Assembly: GCA_937894065.1 (NCBI GenBank)
Contig: CALCST010000023.1
Location: 124,001 to 188,000, forward strand
DNA from: an uncultured Parabacteroides sp.
GTDB lineage: Bacteria; Bacteroidota; Bacteroidia; Bacteroidales; Tannerellaceae
Length of the DNA: 64,000 nucleotides
Direction: 5' to 3'
The notes beneath the pieces were generated by a model, which saw nothing but the letters and a program-made list of their open reading frames with translations, had not been told where the DNA came from and ran no database searches. The translations under genes were made by a program, and so were the position numbers. Below are positions 9,280 through 19,539 of the stretch, piece after piece; the stretch's first letter is position 1, and every line of letters begins with the position of its first letter.

Positions 9280-10176
9280 ATGGACCGGGAAAAAAGAATA
9301 ATGCGAGCCACATTGTTGGGCTCTTTAGCTAATTTAGCCTTGCTGGCGTTTAAGTTTGTGGCAGGTTTTTTAGGAAATAGTGCTGCCATGATTGCAGATG
9401 CTGTGCACTCTTTGTCAGATTTTGTCACAGATGTCATAGTAGTTTTTTTTGTAAACATTTCGTCCAAACCAAGGGATGAGATTCATAAGTATGGTCATGG
9501 AAAATATGAAACTCTTGCCACATCAGTTATTGGAATAATACTTCTTTGTGTCGGTTTCGGTTTGTTTTGGGAAGCAGCCTGTAGAATATGGGATTATTAT
9601 GTGAATGATATTCCTTTGGAAAGTCCTGGAATGATAGCCTTGATTGCAGCTCTGATTTCAATTGTAGTAAAGGAGCTTCTTTACCAATATACTTGCTGGG
9701 TCGGCAAGCAGGTAGATAGTCAAGTGGTTATAGCTAATGCCTGGCATCATCGTTCTGACGCTTTTTCATCCATAGGAACAGCGTTAGGAATTGGGGGCGC
9801 GGTTCTTTTAGGAGACGAATGGCGTATTCTTGATCCTTTGGCGGCTGTCGTTGTAAGTATGTTTATTGTGAGAGTTTCACTTATGCTTCTTCATCCTGCA
9901 ATAAATGATTTGCTGGAAGTTGCTTTACCTCCGGAAACAGAAAAGGAAATATTAGATATATTGTCCGAGAATAAAAATATTTCATGTCCGCATAACTTGT
10001 ATACTCGTAGAATTGGCAATTCTGTGGCTATTGAAGCTCATATTAGGGTTGATGGAAATACAAGTGTGGCGCTTGCTCATGAATGGACTAGGGAGATAGA
10101 AAACAATTTACGTAATAGATTCGGTAAGGATACACATGTGATGCTTCATGTTGAGCCTAGTACTTCAAAGCATTAA
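9280..10176 (+). CDS. Cation diffusion facilitator (CDF) family divalent metal transporter
   Basis: 298 residues. CDF proteins export Zn2+, Fe2+, Mn2+ or related ions from the cytoplasm by proton antiport. Six membrane helices fill about 10-205. The metal-site residues are in helix II (DAVHSLSDFVTD: Asp40, His43, Asp47, Asp51) and helix V (HHRSD: His157, Asp160). A cytoplasmic C-terminal domain (about 210-298) carries LPPETEKEI and ends in HVMLHVEPS. The HxxxD in helix II and HxxxD in helix V suggest zinc or a similar ion, but metal choice is not certain. It ends 18 bp before guaD, so the two are probably cotranscribed. Confidence 0.9.
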   Translation: MDREKRIMRATLLGSLANLALLAFKFVAGFLGNSAAMIADAVHSLSDFVTDVIVVFFVNISSKPRDEIHKYGHGKYETLATSVIGIILLCVGFGLFWEAACRIWDYYVNDIPLESPGMIALIAALISIVVKELLYQYTCWVGKQVDSQVVIANAWHHRSDAFSSIGTALGIGGAVLLGDEWRILDPLAAVVVSMFIVRVSLMLLHPAINDLLEVALPPETEKEILDILSENKNISCPHNLYTRRIGNSVAIEAHIRVDGNTSVALAHEWTREIENNLRNRFGKDTHVMLHVEPSTSKH

Positions 10177-10194
10177 TTAAATAAGTAAATAAGA

Positions 10195-11523
10195 ATGAAT
10201 ATTATATATCGGGGTGAACTGTTTTGGTTTGTATCAGATCCATTGATTGATGGTGATAAATCATATTGCCATATAACAGATGGCGGACTGGTTGTAGGTC
10301 ATGAGGGGAAAATATTGGATGCAGGTGATTTTTCTGAGATTCGTTCAATCTATCCAGATGCAAATATTACAGATTATTCGGGCTCGTTGATAATGCCTGG
10401 ATTTATTGACACTCATGTTCATTATGTTCAGTCTGAAATAATAGGAATGTATGGTAAGCAACTGCTGGATTGGCTTAATAACTACACTTTCCCAGCTGAG
10501 TCAATTTTCTTCTATCCGGAATATGCATCCAAAGTCGCAGAGAATTTCCTTAAGGAATTGTTGAGAAATGGAACAACGGCATGTATGGCATATTCTTCAG
10601 TACATAAAGTATCAGCAGACGCACTTTTTTCTGAAGCGGTGAAATTGGGCATGCCTGTCTTTACCGGAAAGACATGGATGGATAGAGAAGCTCCGGATTA
10701 TCTTATGGATACTACAGACAGTGCTGTTAGAGACACAATTGAACTCATAGAGAAATGGCATGGAAAATCTCGTTGTCGGTATGTGGTGACTCCGAGATTT
10801 GCAATTACTTCAACTCCTGATGCGTTAAAACTTGCCGGGGAAATTCATAATACATATACTGAAACTTATATGCAGACGCATTTGTCAGAAAATCTGAATG
10901 AAGTGGAAGTGGTTAAAAGTCTGTTCCCCGATGCGCCGGATTATCTTAGTGTTTATGAACGATTCGGATTGTTGACAGATCGTAGTGTGTTTGGGCATTG
11001 CATACATCTGACAGAACGTGAATATAAAGCGCTGCGAGAAAGTGGTGCAGTTGTGTCACATTGTCCCACTTCGAATTTTTTCCTTGGAAGCGGCTTGTTC
11101 TCAATGAAGAAAGCTAATGATAATGGGCTTAAGACAACAATGGCAACAGATGTTGGTGGTGGAACATCTTTTTCTATTTTCCGCACAATGGATGCTTCAT
11201 ATAAGATGCAGCAATTGCAGGGGTATTCACTTAATCCTTTTGAATCATATTACAAGAGTACTTTAGGCAGTGCAAAGGCTTTACACATTGACACAGAAAC
11301 AGGTTCTTTCGGTAAAGGCAGATATGCCGATTTCATTGTGGTAGATTATTGTTCAACGGTCCCTCAAAAACTCCGTTGTGAACGTTTGCTATCGAAGGGA
11401 GAATGGACACTTCAGCATAAGCTGTTTGGATTACAAACATTGGCGGATGATAGAGCTGTGCGTGCAACATATGTCTCTGGGAAGAAATTACACGATAGAG
11501 ATAATGATATAGGCAGAGAATAA
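10195..11523 (+). CDS. guaD: Guanine deaminase
   Basis: 442 residues, the usual length. The enzyme hydrolyses guanine to xanthine and ammonia in purine salvage and catabolism, in the cytosol. It belongs to the amidohydrolase superfamily. The metal ligands are His74 and His76 in FIDTHVHYVQ; further landmarks are TPRFAITST, MQTHLSEN, FGHCIHL, SHCPTSNFFLGSG and the final metal Asp in ATDVGGGTSFS. The phrase DTHVHY and the SNFFLGSG loop are typical of guanine deaminases rather than other amidohydrolases. It follows the CDF gene at 18 bp. Confidence 0.92.
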   Translation: MNIIYRGELFWFVSDPLIDGDKSYCHITDGGLVVGHEGKILDAGDFSEIRSIYPDANITDYSGSLIMPGFIDTHVHYVQSEIIGMYGKQLLDWLNNYTFPAESIFFYPEYASKVAENFLKELLRNGTTACMAYSSVHKVSADALFSEAVKLGMPVFTGKTWMDREAPDYLMDTTDSAVRDTIELIEKWHGKSRCRYVVTPRFAITSTPDALKLAGEIHNTYTETYMQTHLSENLNEVEVVKSLFPDAPDYLSVYERFGLLTDRSVFGHCIHLTEREYKALRESGAVVSHCPTSNFFLGSGLFSMKKANDNGLKTTMATDVGGGTSFSIFRTMDASYKMQQLQGYSLNPFESYYKSTLGSAKALHIDTETGSFGKGRYADFIVVDYCSTVPQKLRCERLLSKGEWTLQHKLFGLQTLADDRAVRATYVSGKKLHDRDNDIGRE

Positions 11524-11714
11524 ATATATTTTCTGCCTATTTTTGTTTTAAATATATTGCATTGTGTTTCCAAATGATATAAATACTATATTGTTGTAGA
11601 TAAATGATAAGTTAAAACCATATAAATAGTATCATATTGTAATTTAGCTCATCTTGATTTTGTTTTTCTAATATTAAATATTTAGATCTTATTTTACTTG
11701 TGAAAGTAAATTTA

Positions 11715-11722
11715 TAGTTTTG
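11715..11722 (+). promoter_or_regulatory. Candidate -7 box for gltB
   Basis: TAGTTTTG followed by C matches TAnnTTTG and lies 40 bp before the gltB ATG. The upstream TTG (11698-11700) is closer than usual, so the -33 box is uncertain. Confidence 0.45.
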
Positions 11723-11762
11723 CAATCAATAGTAAAGGTAAAAACAATATTTATTAGACCAA

Positions 11763-14700
11763 ATGAAAGCAAAACTGGGTATGAATAGGAATTATGTAAA
11801 TAAAGACATATCTAAAGTCAAATACATTGTAGGCCAAGATACAGGATTGTATAGGAAAGAATTTGAACACGACGCATGTGGAATAGGCATGATAGTGAAT
11901 ATAAATGGAAACAAGTCGCATGAACTTGTTGATTCAGCCTTGACTGTCCTTGAAAATATGAAACATCGTGGAGCTGAAGGTGCTGATGACAAAACAGGAG
12001 ACGGAGCCGGAATTCTGGTTCAGATTCCTCATGAGTTTATCCTGCTTCAGGGAATTCCTGTTCCAGAAAAAGGGACTTATGGTACAGGCCTTGTTTTTCT
12101 CCCAAAAGACAAGAATGAGCAGAAAGGTATAATTGATATTATAGAATCTGAGGTCAAAGATTCTGGAATGTCTGTGCTTGCGTGGCGACCTGTCCCAGTT
12201 GATTCTTCTGTTCTAGGAAGTGGAGCATTGGCAACTGAGCCGGATATCATGCAGATTTTCATTACAGCAAATCCGCTTCCAGAGAATCTTGAACGTTCTC
12301 TTTATATTCTCAGAAAAAGAATTGAGAAAAAAGTATCACATCCGGATTTCTACATTGCATCCTTGTCCGGAAAGAATATTATATATAAAGGAATGCTTTC
12401 TTCGGAACAACTACGAGAATATTTTATAGACCTTAATCAGCCGTATTTTACCAGTGGTCTTGCTATTGTACATTCTCGTTTCAGCACAAATACTTTCCCA
12501 ACATGGAGCCTTGCGCAGCCTTTCCGTTTCTTAGCTCACAATGGCGAAATTAATACTATCCGTGGAAACCGTGCATGGATGGATGCTCGTGAAAGTGTCC
12601 TTTCAACTCCGCTCCTTGGTGCTGTGAAAGATATTGCACCTATTGTGCAGCCGAATATGAGTGACAGTGCATCTCTGGATAATGTTTTAGAATTCTTCGT
12701 GATGTCCGGTCTTAGCCTGCCGCATGCCATGGCAATGCTTGTTCCGGAATCATTCAATGATAAAAATCCTATCAGTGAGGATTTGAAGGCTTTCTATGAA
12801 TATCATTCAATATTGATGGAACCGTGGGACGGACCAGCAGCACTTATTTTCAGCGATGGCCGTTATGCCGGAGGAATGTTAGATAGAAACGGATTGCGTC
12901 CTGCAAGATATCTTATAACCAAGAATGATACTCTTATGGTTTCTAGTGAGGCAGGAGTTCTAGATATTGCTCCGGAGCAAATCAAGTCAAAAGGAAAACT
13001 TCAGCCGGGAAAAATCCTTTTGGTTGATACTCAAGAAGGAAAAATATATTATGATAAAGATATAAAGCAGGCTTTAGCTTCAGAGAAACCTTATCGTCAG
13101 TGGCTTTCTGCAAACCGTATAGAGTTGGATACTCTTCGTAGTGGTAGAAAAGTTGAAAATACTGTTGCAGATTATGAGCGTAAACTTCGTACATTTGGTT
13201 TTACTCGTGAAGATATTGAGCGTACTATAGCTCCTATGTGTACAAACGGAGCTGAACCTACAGCTTCAATGGGAAATGACACTCCGTTGGCTGTTCTTTC
13301 CGAGAAGCCTCAGCTTTTGTTCAATTATTTCAGACAGCAATTTGCTCAAGTTACTAATCCTCCAATTGACCCGATAAGAGAAGAGCTTGTTATGTCGCTT
13401 ACTGAATATATCGGAGCTGTAGGAAACAATATTCTTCTTCCGGACGAATCACATTGCAAGATGGTGAGACTTCCGCATCCAGTCCTCAGCAACAATCAGT
13501 TGGATTTGTTGTGTAATATCAGGTATAAAGGTTTCAACACTTTAAAACTCCCGATACTTTTTGAGGTATCTAAAGGAAAACAAGGATTGGAAGAAGCTTT
13601 GCATCAGCTTTGTCTTCAGGCTGAGAAATCAGTTAGTGATGGTGTAAATTATATTGTCCTTTCTGATAGAGGTGTTGATTCCACTCATGCTCCTATTCCT
13701 TCATTGCTAGCAGTCAGTGCTGTGCATCATCATTTGATTAGTGTGCAAAAGCGAGTACAAACAGCTTTGATTGTGGAAAGTGGCGAGATACGCGAAGTTA
13801 TGCACGCAGCACTTCTTCTTGGATATGGTGCAAGTGCCATCAATCCATATATGGTGTTTGCTATACTTGACAGCCTGGTTCGCAAAGGCGAAGTTCAGAT
13901 GAATTATGAAACTGCAGAGAAGAATTATATAAAGGCTGTTTGCAAGGGCTTGTATAAAGTTATGAGTAAAATGGGTATAAGCACTATCCGTTCTTATCGT
14001 GGAGCTAAAATTTTCGAACCGATAGGACTGAGTGGTGACCTGTTGGCTAAATACTTCGGTACAGGAATTTCAACAATAGGCGGTGCTCGTCTCGATGAAA
14101 TTGCTGCGGATTATATAGCATTCCATAATTCAGGTTTCGTATCAGAACAGGGAACAGATGAATTGCTGCCTCATATCGGACAATTCTCTTTCAGAAAAGA
14201 CGGTGAGCAACATGCCTGGAATCCGGACACTATAAGTGCCCTTCAGTTGGCAACACGCCTTGGCAGCTACAAAAAATTCAAGGAATTCACAGCTGCGGCA
14301 GATAATAAGCCTGCTCCTGTTTTCCTTCGTGATTTCTTCAGATTCAAGAAGAATCCTATTGATATTTCAGAGGTTGAATCTGTGGAAAGTATCGTTCGCC
14401 GTTTTGTAACAGGTGCCATGTCGTTCGGCTCAATCAGCAAAGAAGCGCACGAGGCTATGGCTTTGGCTATGAATGAGCTTGGCGGACGCAGCAACACTGG
14501 TGAGGGTGGAGAAGACTCTGCTCGTTTCAAGGGAACTTATGATGGAATTTCATTATGCAGCAAGACTAAGCAAGTTGCTTCAGGCCGTTTCGGTGTCACA
14601 ACTGAATATCTTGTCAATGCAGAAGAAATACAGATAAAGGTGGCACAGGGTGCGAAACCGGGCGAAGGTGGACAGCTTCCTGGATTCAAGGTTGATGAGA

Positions 14701-16304
14701 TTATTGCTCGTACCCGTCACTCAATACCTGGAATTTCACTTATATCACCTCCACCTCATCATGATATCTATTCTATTGAGGATTTGGCACAATTGATATT
14801 CGACCTTAGAAATGTGAATCCAGATGCCCGAATCAGTGTCAAGTTGGTTGCTGAAAGTGGAATCGGAACTATCGCAGCCGGAGTTGTCAAAGCTAAGGCA
14901 GATTTGATAGTAATCTCTGGAGCAGAAGGTGGAACAGGCGCTTCTCCTGCTTCTTCAATGAGATATGCTGGTATTCCTCCAGAAGTCGGATTGAGCGAAA
15001 CTCAGCAGACACTCGTTCTCAATTCTCTTCGTGGAAAGGTGAGATTGCAAACTGATGGACAACTAAAAACTGGACATGATATTATTAGCATGGCTTTGTT
15101 GGGAGCAGATGAGTTTGGTTTTGGAACAGCTGTATTGATAGTTTTGGGTTGTGTTATGATGCGCAAATGCCATGCTAATACATGTCCAGTTGGTGTTGCC
15201 ACTCAAGATCCTGTGCTTCGTGAGCATTTCCGTGGACATTACAAATATGTAGTGAACTATTTCCGTTTCCTGGCAGAGGAAGTAAGAGAATATCTTGCCG
15301 AGATGGGCTTTAAGAAACTGGATGATATAATCGGTCATACAGATTTGATAGAAGTTGATACAGAAAAAATGGTCGGTAAAGGTGCATTGTTGGATTTCAG
15401 TCGTATTTTCCATAAAGTGGACAATGGTTCAGCTATACATTATATACCTCGTCCATTATGTACTTTGGAGAGAAATATTGACAATTCTATTATAGAGGCT
15501 TCCTTTGAATCTGTTGGCAATGCAAGGGAAATATCTCTTGAATATAATATTTCAAATACAGACCGTTCTGTTGGTGCAATGCTCTCCGGACATGTCGTTT
15601 CGCGTTTTGGCGAAGCAGGATTGCCTCATCAGACTATATCTGTGAAATTTAAAGGTTCGGCAGGTCAGAGTTTCGGTGCTTTTCTTGCTCCTGGAATCAG
15701 CTTTAAACTTGAAGGCGAGGCTAACGACTATCTTGGAAAAGGTTTGAGTGGCGGACATATCTGTGTTCAACCTCCTTTACGTTCGACATTCGAAGCTTCA
15801 GAGAATACAATTGCGGGAAACACTCTGCTTTATGGTGCTACAAGTGGTGAAGTATATATCAGTGGTAGAGTTGGAGAACGTTTTGCCGTAAGAAATTCTG
15901 GAGCAATAGCCGTAGTAGAAGGTGTTGGAGATCACTGTTGCGAATATATGACCGGTGGACGTGTGGTTGTCCTTGGTGAAACAGGTCGCAATTTCGCTGC
16001 CGGAATGAGTGGTGGTATTGCTTATGTATGGGATAAGAACCATAACTTCGATTATTTCTGTAATATGGAAATGGTTGAACTTTCTTTGCTCGAAGATGCT
16101 TCTGCACGCAAGGAACTGCATGAATTGATACGTCAGCATTACCTCTACACTGGCTCATCTTTGGCTCGTACAATGCTTGATAACTGGAATAAATATATCG
16201 ACGAGTTTATACAAGTAACACCGATAGAATATAAGAAAGTTCTGGCTGAAGAGCAAATGCGAAAATTGCAGCAGAAAATATCGGAGGTTCAGAGGGATTA
16301 TTGA
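11763..16304 (+). CDS. gltB: Glutamate synthase large (alpha) subunit
   Basis: 1513 residues, full length. With GltD it makes two glutamates from glutamine and 2-oxoglutarate using NADPH. After a 38-residue propeptide-like leader, Cys39 in HDACGIG is the expected N-terminal nucleophile of the class II amidotransferase domain (to about 430). A central linking domain follows. The FMN-binding synthase TIM barrel (about 800-1190) includes SRxN-like TGEGGEDS, LPGFKVDE and SGAEGGTGASP. A 3Fe-4S cluster motif, CVMMRKCHANTCPVG, precedes the C-terminal GXGXG beta-helix (about 1260-1450). The start may also be the Met seven codons downstream. It is the first gene of gltB-gltD-asnB. Confidence 0.97.
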   Translation: MKAKLGMNRNYVNKDISKVKYIVGQDTGLYRKEFEHDACGIGMIVNINGNKSHELVDSALTVLENMKHRGAEGADDKTGDGAGILVQIPHEFILLQGIPVPEKGTYGTGLVFLPKDKNEQKGIIDIIESEVKDSGMSVLAWRPVPVDSSVLGSGALATEPDIMQIFITANPLPENLERSLYILRKRIEKKVSHPDFYIASLSGKNIIYKGMLSSEQLREYFIDLNQPYFTSGLAIVHSRFSTNTFPTWSLAQPFRFLAHNGEINTIRGNRAWMDARESVLSTPLLGAVKDIAPIVQPNMSDSASLDNVLEFFVMSGLSLPHAMAMLVPESFNDKNPISEDLKAFYEYHSILMEPWDGPAALIFSDGRYAGGMLDRNGLRPARYLITKNDTLMVSSEAGVLDIAPEQIKSKGKLQPGKILLVDTQEGKIYYDKDIKQALASEKPYRQWLSANRIELDTLRSGRKVENTVADYERKLRTFGFTREDIERTIAPMCTNGAEPTASMGNDTPLAVLSEKPQLLFNYFRQQFAQVTNPPIDPIREELVMSLTEYIGAVGNNILLPDESHCKMVRLPHPVLSNNQLDLLCNIRYKGFNTLKLPILFEVSKGKQGLEEALHQLCLQAEKSVSDGVNYIVLSDRGVDSTHAPIPSLLAVSAVHHHLISVQKRVQTALIVESGEIREVMHAALLLGYGASAINPYMVFAILDSLVRKGEVQMNYETAEKNYIKAVCKGLYKVMSKMGISTIRSYRGAKIFEPIGLSGDLLAKYFGTGISTIGGARLDEIAADYIAFHNSGFVSEQGTDELLPHIGQFSFRKDGEQHAWNPDTISALQLATRLGSYKKFKEFTAAADNKPAPVFLRDFFRFKKNPIDISEVESVESIVRRFVTGAMSFGSISKEAHEAMALAMNELGGRSNTGEGGEDSARFKGTYDGISLCSKTKQVASGRFGVTTEYLVNAEEIQIKVAQGAKPGEGGQLPGFKVDEIIARTRHSIPGISLISPPPHHDIYSIEDLAQLIFDLRNVNPDARISVKLVAESGIGTIAAGVVKAKADLIVISGAEGGTGASPASSMRYAGIPPEVGLSETQQTLVLNSLRGKVRLQTDGQLKTGHDIISMALLGADEFGFGTAVLIVLGCVMMRKCHANTCPVGVATQDPVLREHFRGHYKYVVNYFRFLAEEVREYLAEMGFKKLDDIIGHTDLIEVDTEKMVGKGALLDFSRIFHKVDNGSAIHYIPRPLCTLERNIDNSIIEASFESVGNAREISLEYNISNTDRSVGAMLSGHVVSRFGEAGLPHQTISVKFKGSAGQSFGAFLAPGISFKLEGEANDYLGKGLSGGHICVQPPLRSTFEASENTIAGNTLLYGATSGEVYISGRVGERFAVRNSGAIAVVEGVGDHCCEYMTGGRVVVLGETGRNFAAGMSGGIAYVWDKNHNFDYFCNMEMVELSLLEDASARKELHELIRQHYLYTGSSLARTMLDNWNKYIDEFIQVTPIEYKKVLAEEQMRKLQQKISEVQRDY

Positions 16305-16388
16305 TAGTCGACAATTTAGTAAGTTGACAAGAAATGAAATCCTTAGGTATTAAATAACAGTAAACCAACAAACTCAAAAACAAAGAAA

Positions 16389-17735
16389 ATGATTAATCAT
16401 AAAAACTTCATAACAATTCGCCGTCAGGAGGCTGGTTACAGACCTGTTCACGAACGAATAGCCGATTTCGGAGAAGTAGAACAAACACTTAACACCGGAG
16501 ACCGACGCCTTCAGGCATCTCGCTGCATGGACTGCGGTGTTCCGTTCTGTCATTGGGCTTGTCCGCTTGGAAACAGACCTCCGGAATTCCAGAAAGCAAT
16601 GTCTGACGGCAAATGGGAGAAAGCATATAGAATTTTGTCCAAAACGAATGATTTCCCTGAATTTACCGGCAGAATATGCCCGGCATTATGTGAGAAAAGT
16701 TGTGTCCTCAAGCTGAGTATGAACGAAGCTGTTACAATTCGTGAAGACGAGTGTGCTGTAATAGAAGCAGCTTTCCGCGAGGGCTATGTTGTCCCACAGG
16801 AATATAGCCGCAATGGCAAGCGTGTTGCCGTAATCGGTTCAGGACCTGCTGGATTGGCAGCATCTAATCAACTAAATCGTATGGGCTATGATGTCGTAGT
16901 TTTTGAAAAATCAGAATATATAGGCGGACTTCTCAGATTTGGTATTCCTAACTTCAAACTACAGAAAACCGTAATCGACCGTCGTATCCATATAATGGAG
17001 CAGGAAGGAATAACTTTCCGAACAAATGAGGAAATAGACCTTACTGCTTTGCCTGACGGATTTGATGCATATTGCATTTGTACTGGTACACCTGAGGCTC
17101 GTGATTTGCAGATTCCGGGCAGAGAATTCAAAGGAATACATTTTGCTATGGACTTGCTTGCACAGCAGAATAGAATACTTGCAGGTAGAGTTTTCTCACC
17201 AGATGAGCTTATTTCAGCAAAAGGAAAACATGTCGTAGTGATAGGAGGTGGCGACACAGGTAGTGACTGTATAGGTACTTGCAATCGCCAAGGCGCTCTT
17301 TCTGTAACTCAAATAGAAATTATGCCTAAGCCTCCAGTTGATTATAATCCTTCAACTCCGTGGCCGCAATGGCCTGCTATTTTGCGAACAAGCAGTAGCC
17401 ACGAGGAAGGATGTATACGCCGTTGGTCTTTAACTTCTAATCATTTTATTGGTGAAAATGGTGAGGTAAAAGGCGTTGAAGTTGAAGAAGTGGAATGGAG
17501 CACACCTGCTGACGGTTCCCGTCCTGTGATGAATCCAACTGGAAGAAAAGAAATTCTCAAAGCAGATATGGTTCTTTTGGCAATGGGATTCCTCAAGAAT
17601 AATCTGCCACAGCTTCCGCCTAATGCCTTTGTTGCAGGTGATGCTGCAACCGGAGCCAGCCTTGTCGTAAAATGTATTGCAGGTGGACGAAAGGTTGCAG
17701 CAGAGATAGATAAATATTTAAACTTTAGTCATTAA
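16389..17735 (+). CDS. gltD: Glutamate synthase small (beta) subunit
   Basis: 448 residues. It is the flavoprotein that takes electrons from NADPH and passes them through Fe-S clusters to GltB. The N-terminal double-cluster motifs are CMDCGVPFCHWACPLGN and GRICPALCEKSC. FAD is bound at GSGPAGLAA (150-158) and NADPH at GGGDTGSD (286-293). The C-terminal ATG-type motif is FVAGDAATG. It lies 84 bp after gltB and is almost surely in the same operon. Confidence 0.96.
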   Translation: MINHKNFITIRRQEAGYRPVHERIADFGEVEQTLNTGDRRLQASRCMDCGVPFCHWACPLGNRPPEFQKAMSDGKWEKAYRILSKTNDFPEFTGRICPALCEKSCVLKLSMNEAVTIREDECAVIEAAFREGYVVPQEYSRNGKRVAVIGSGPAGLAASNQLNRMGYDVVVFEKSEYIGGLLRFGIPNFKLQKTVIDRRIHIMEQEGITFRTNEEIDLTALPDGFDAYCICTGTPEARDLQIPGREFKGIHFAMDLLAQQNRILAGRVFSPDELISAKGKHVVVIGGGDTGSDCIGTCNRQGALSVTQIEIMPKPPVDYNPSTPWPQWPAILRTSSSHEEGCIRRWSLTSNHFIGENGEVKGVEVEEVEWSTPADGSRPVMNPTGRKEILKADMVLLAMGFLKNNLPQLPPNAFVAGDAATGASLVVKCIAGGRKVAAEIDKYLNFSH

Positions 17736-17741
17736 TATTAT

Positions 17742-17789
17742 TTCGCAAGAAAGATAATGTTGTTATAAACTCCATACCTTTCTTGCGAA
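17742..17789. promoter_or_regulatory. 12-bp inverted repeat between gltD and asnB
   Basis: TTCGCAAGAAAG (17742-17753) pairs perfectly with 17778-17789, and asnB starts 19 bp later. There is no long T run after it, so it may be an attenuator or a processing or stability hairpin rather than a full terminator, letting asnB be read with gltBD at a lower level. Confidence 0.45.
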
Positions 17790-17808
17790 TTCTTAAAACC
17801 TTATTATC

Positions 17809-19473
17809 ATGTGTGGAATTACAGCAGTGTTCCGTATTCAGGAACAAAGTCCGGAACTCAGAACTAAAGTACTGACAATGTCTCGCAAACTACGTCATCG
17901 CGGTCCGGACTGGAGTGGTATTTATTGTGGAAAAACAGCAATCCTAGCACACGAACGATTGTCTATCGTCGATCCTCAAAGTGGCGGTCAGCCTTTATTC
18001 TCGCCCGATGGAAAATTGATTCTTGCCGTTAATGGCGAAATATATAACCACCGTGAAATCAGAGAAAAATATAAAGACAAATATGAGTTCCGTACAGGCA
18101 GTGATTGCGAAGTAATCCTTGCTCTTTATCGTGACAAGGGAATATCTTTCCTTGAAGATTTGAGTGGAATATTTGCTTTTGCTCTTTACGATGAAGAAAA
18201 CGATGATTTTCTTATTGCCCGTGACCCAATCGGTGTGATACCTTTGTATATTGGTTTCGATAATGACGGAAAAGTTTATTGCGCTAGCGAACTTAAAGCC
18301 TTAGAAGGTTTCTGTGATCGTTACGAACCATTCCTTCCTGGTCATTATTATTCAGGTAAAGAAGGAAAAATGACACGCTGGTACACTCGCGATTGGTCAT
18401 CTTACGACGCTGTAAAAGATAACGAAACATCTATACCTCTGCTTCGTGAATCTCTTGAAACAGCTGTTCGCCGTCAGCTTATGAGTGACGTACCATACGG
18501 AGTTCTTCTTTCCGGAGGTTTGGACAGCTCAGTTATATCAGCAATTGCACGCAAATATGCTTCACGTCGTATTGAAACTGATGGTAAGAATGAGGCTTGG
18601 TGGCCACAGCTACATTCATTTGCAGTCGGATTGGAAGGTGCACCGGATTTGGCTAAGGCAAAAGAAGTGGCAGAACATATTGGAACAGTTCATCATGAGA
18701 TCCATTATACAATTCAGGAAGGTTTGGATGCCTTGCGTGACGTGATATATTATATCGAAACTTATGATGTTACAACTGTACGAGCTTCTACTCCAATGTA
18801 TCTGTTGGCAAGAGTAATAAAAAGTATGGGTATAAAAATGGTTCTTAGTGGCGAAGGTGCAGACGAAGTGTTTGGTGGTTATCTATATTTCCACAAAGCT
18901 CCGGATGCCAAAGCATTCCACGAAGAAACAATACGAAAACTTTCCAAACTTTATCTTTACGACTGTTTGAGAGCAAACAAGGCTCTTTGTGCTTGGGGTG
19001 TCGAAGGTCGAGTTCCTTTCTTGGATAAAGAATTTCTTGATGTGGCAATGCGAATCAACCCGGCAGATAAAATGTGTCCCGAAAAAACTATTGAGAAAAA
19101 AGTGGTTCGTGAAGCCTTTGCAGATATGCTTCCTGAAAGCGTTGCCTGGAGACAGAAAGAGCAGTTCAGTGACGGTGTTGGATATAGCTGGATTGACACT
19201 CTTAAGGAATATACATCACAGGCAGTTAGTGATGAGCAAATGGCTCACGCTGCAGAGCGTTTCCCAATTAACACTCCAATGAACAAGGAAGAATATTTCT
19301 ATCGTTCTATATTTGCGGAATATTTCCCTAGCGATAGTGCTGCAGCCAGCGTGCCAAGTGTGCCAAGTGTTGCTTGCTCAACTGCTGAAGCCCTAGCTTG
19401 GGATAAAGCTTTCCAAAATATGAATGACCCAAGCGGAAGAGCTGTAGCTGGAGTTCACGAAGATGCTTATTAA
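17809..19473 (+). CDS. asnB: Glutamine-hydrolysing asparagine synthetase B
   Basis: 554 residues, the same length as E. coli AsnB. It makes asparagine from aspartate, ATP and glutamine. Cys2 (MCGITAVF) is the glutaminase nucleophile after Met removal; the N-terminal class II amidotransferase domain runs to about 200. The synthetase domain has the pyrophosphate loop SGGLDSS (235-241) and the SGEGADEVFGGY motif. A low-complexity Ala/Ser/Val/Pro tail insert (AAASVPSVPSV) occurs near residue 515. Its position after gltBD links it to ammonia assimilation. Confidence 0.96.
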   Translation: MCGITAVFRIQEQSPELRTKVLTMSRKLRHRGPDWSGIYCGKTAILAHERLSIVDPQSGGQPLFSPDGKLILAVNGEIYNHREIREKYKDKYEFRTGSDCEVILALYRDKGISFLEDLSGIFAFALYDEENDDFLIARDPIGVIPLYIGFDNDGKVYCASELKALEGFCDRYEPFLPGHYYSGKEGKMTRWYTRDWSSYDAVKDNETSIPLLRESLETAVRRQLMSDVPYGVLLSGGLDSSVISAIARKYASRRIETDGKNEAWWPQLHSFAVGLEGAPDLAKAKEVAEHIGTVHHEIHYTIQEGLDALRDVIYYIETYDVTTVRASTPMYLLARVIKSMGIKMVLSGEGADEVFGGYLYFHKAPDAKAFHEETIRKLSKLYLYDCLRANKALCAWGVEGRVPFLDKEFLDVAMRINPADKMCPEKTIEKKVVREAFADMLPESVAWRQKEQFSDGVGYSWIDTLKEYTSQAVSDEQMAHAAERFPINTPMNKEEYFYRSIFAEYFPSDSAAASVPSVPSVACSTAEALAWDKAFQNMNDPSGRAVAGVHEDAY

Positions 19474-19481
19474 CAACCAAT

Positions 19482-19518
19482 AAAAAATAGGAAGACACAT
19501 TGTGCCTTCCTATTTTTT
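19482..19518. terminator. Terminator after asnB
   Basis: A 13-bp stem AAAAAATAGGAAG (19482-19494) with its complement at 19506-19518, followed by more T, lies 8 nt after the asnB stop. With A and T runs on both sides it can also terminate the minus-strand barrel gene. Confidence 0.85.
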
Positions 19519-19539
19519 TTGTTTTTTCATCATCAGTCT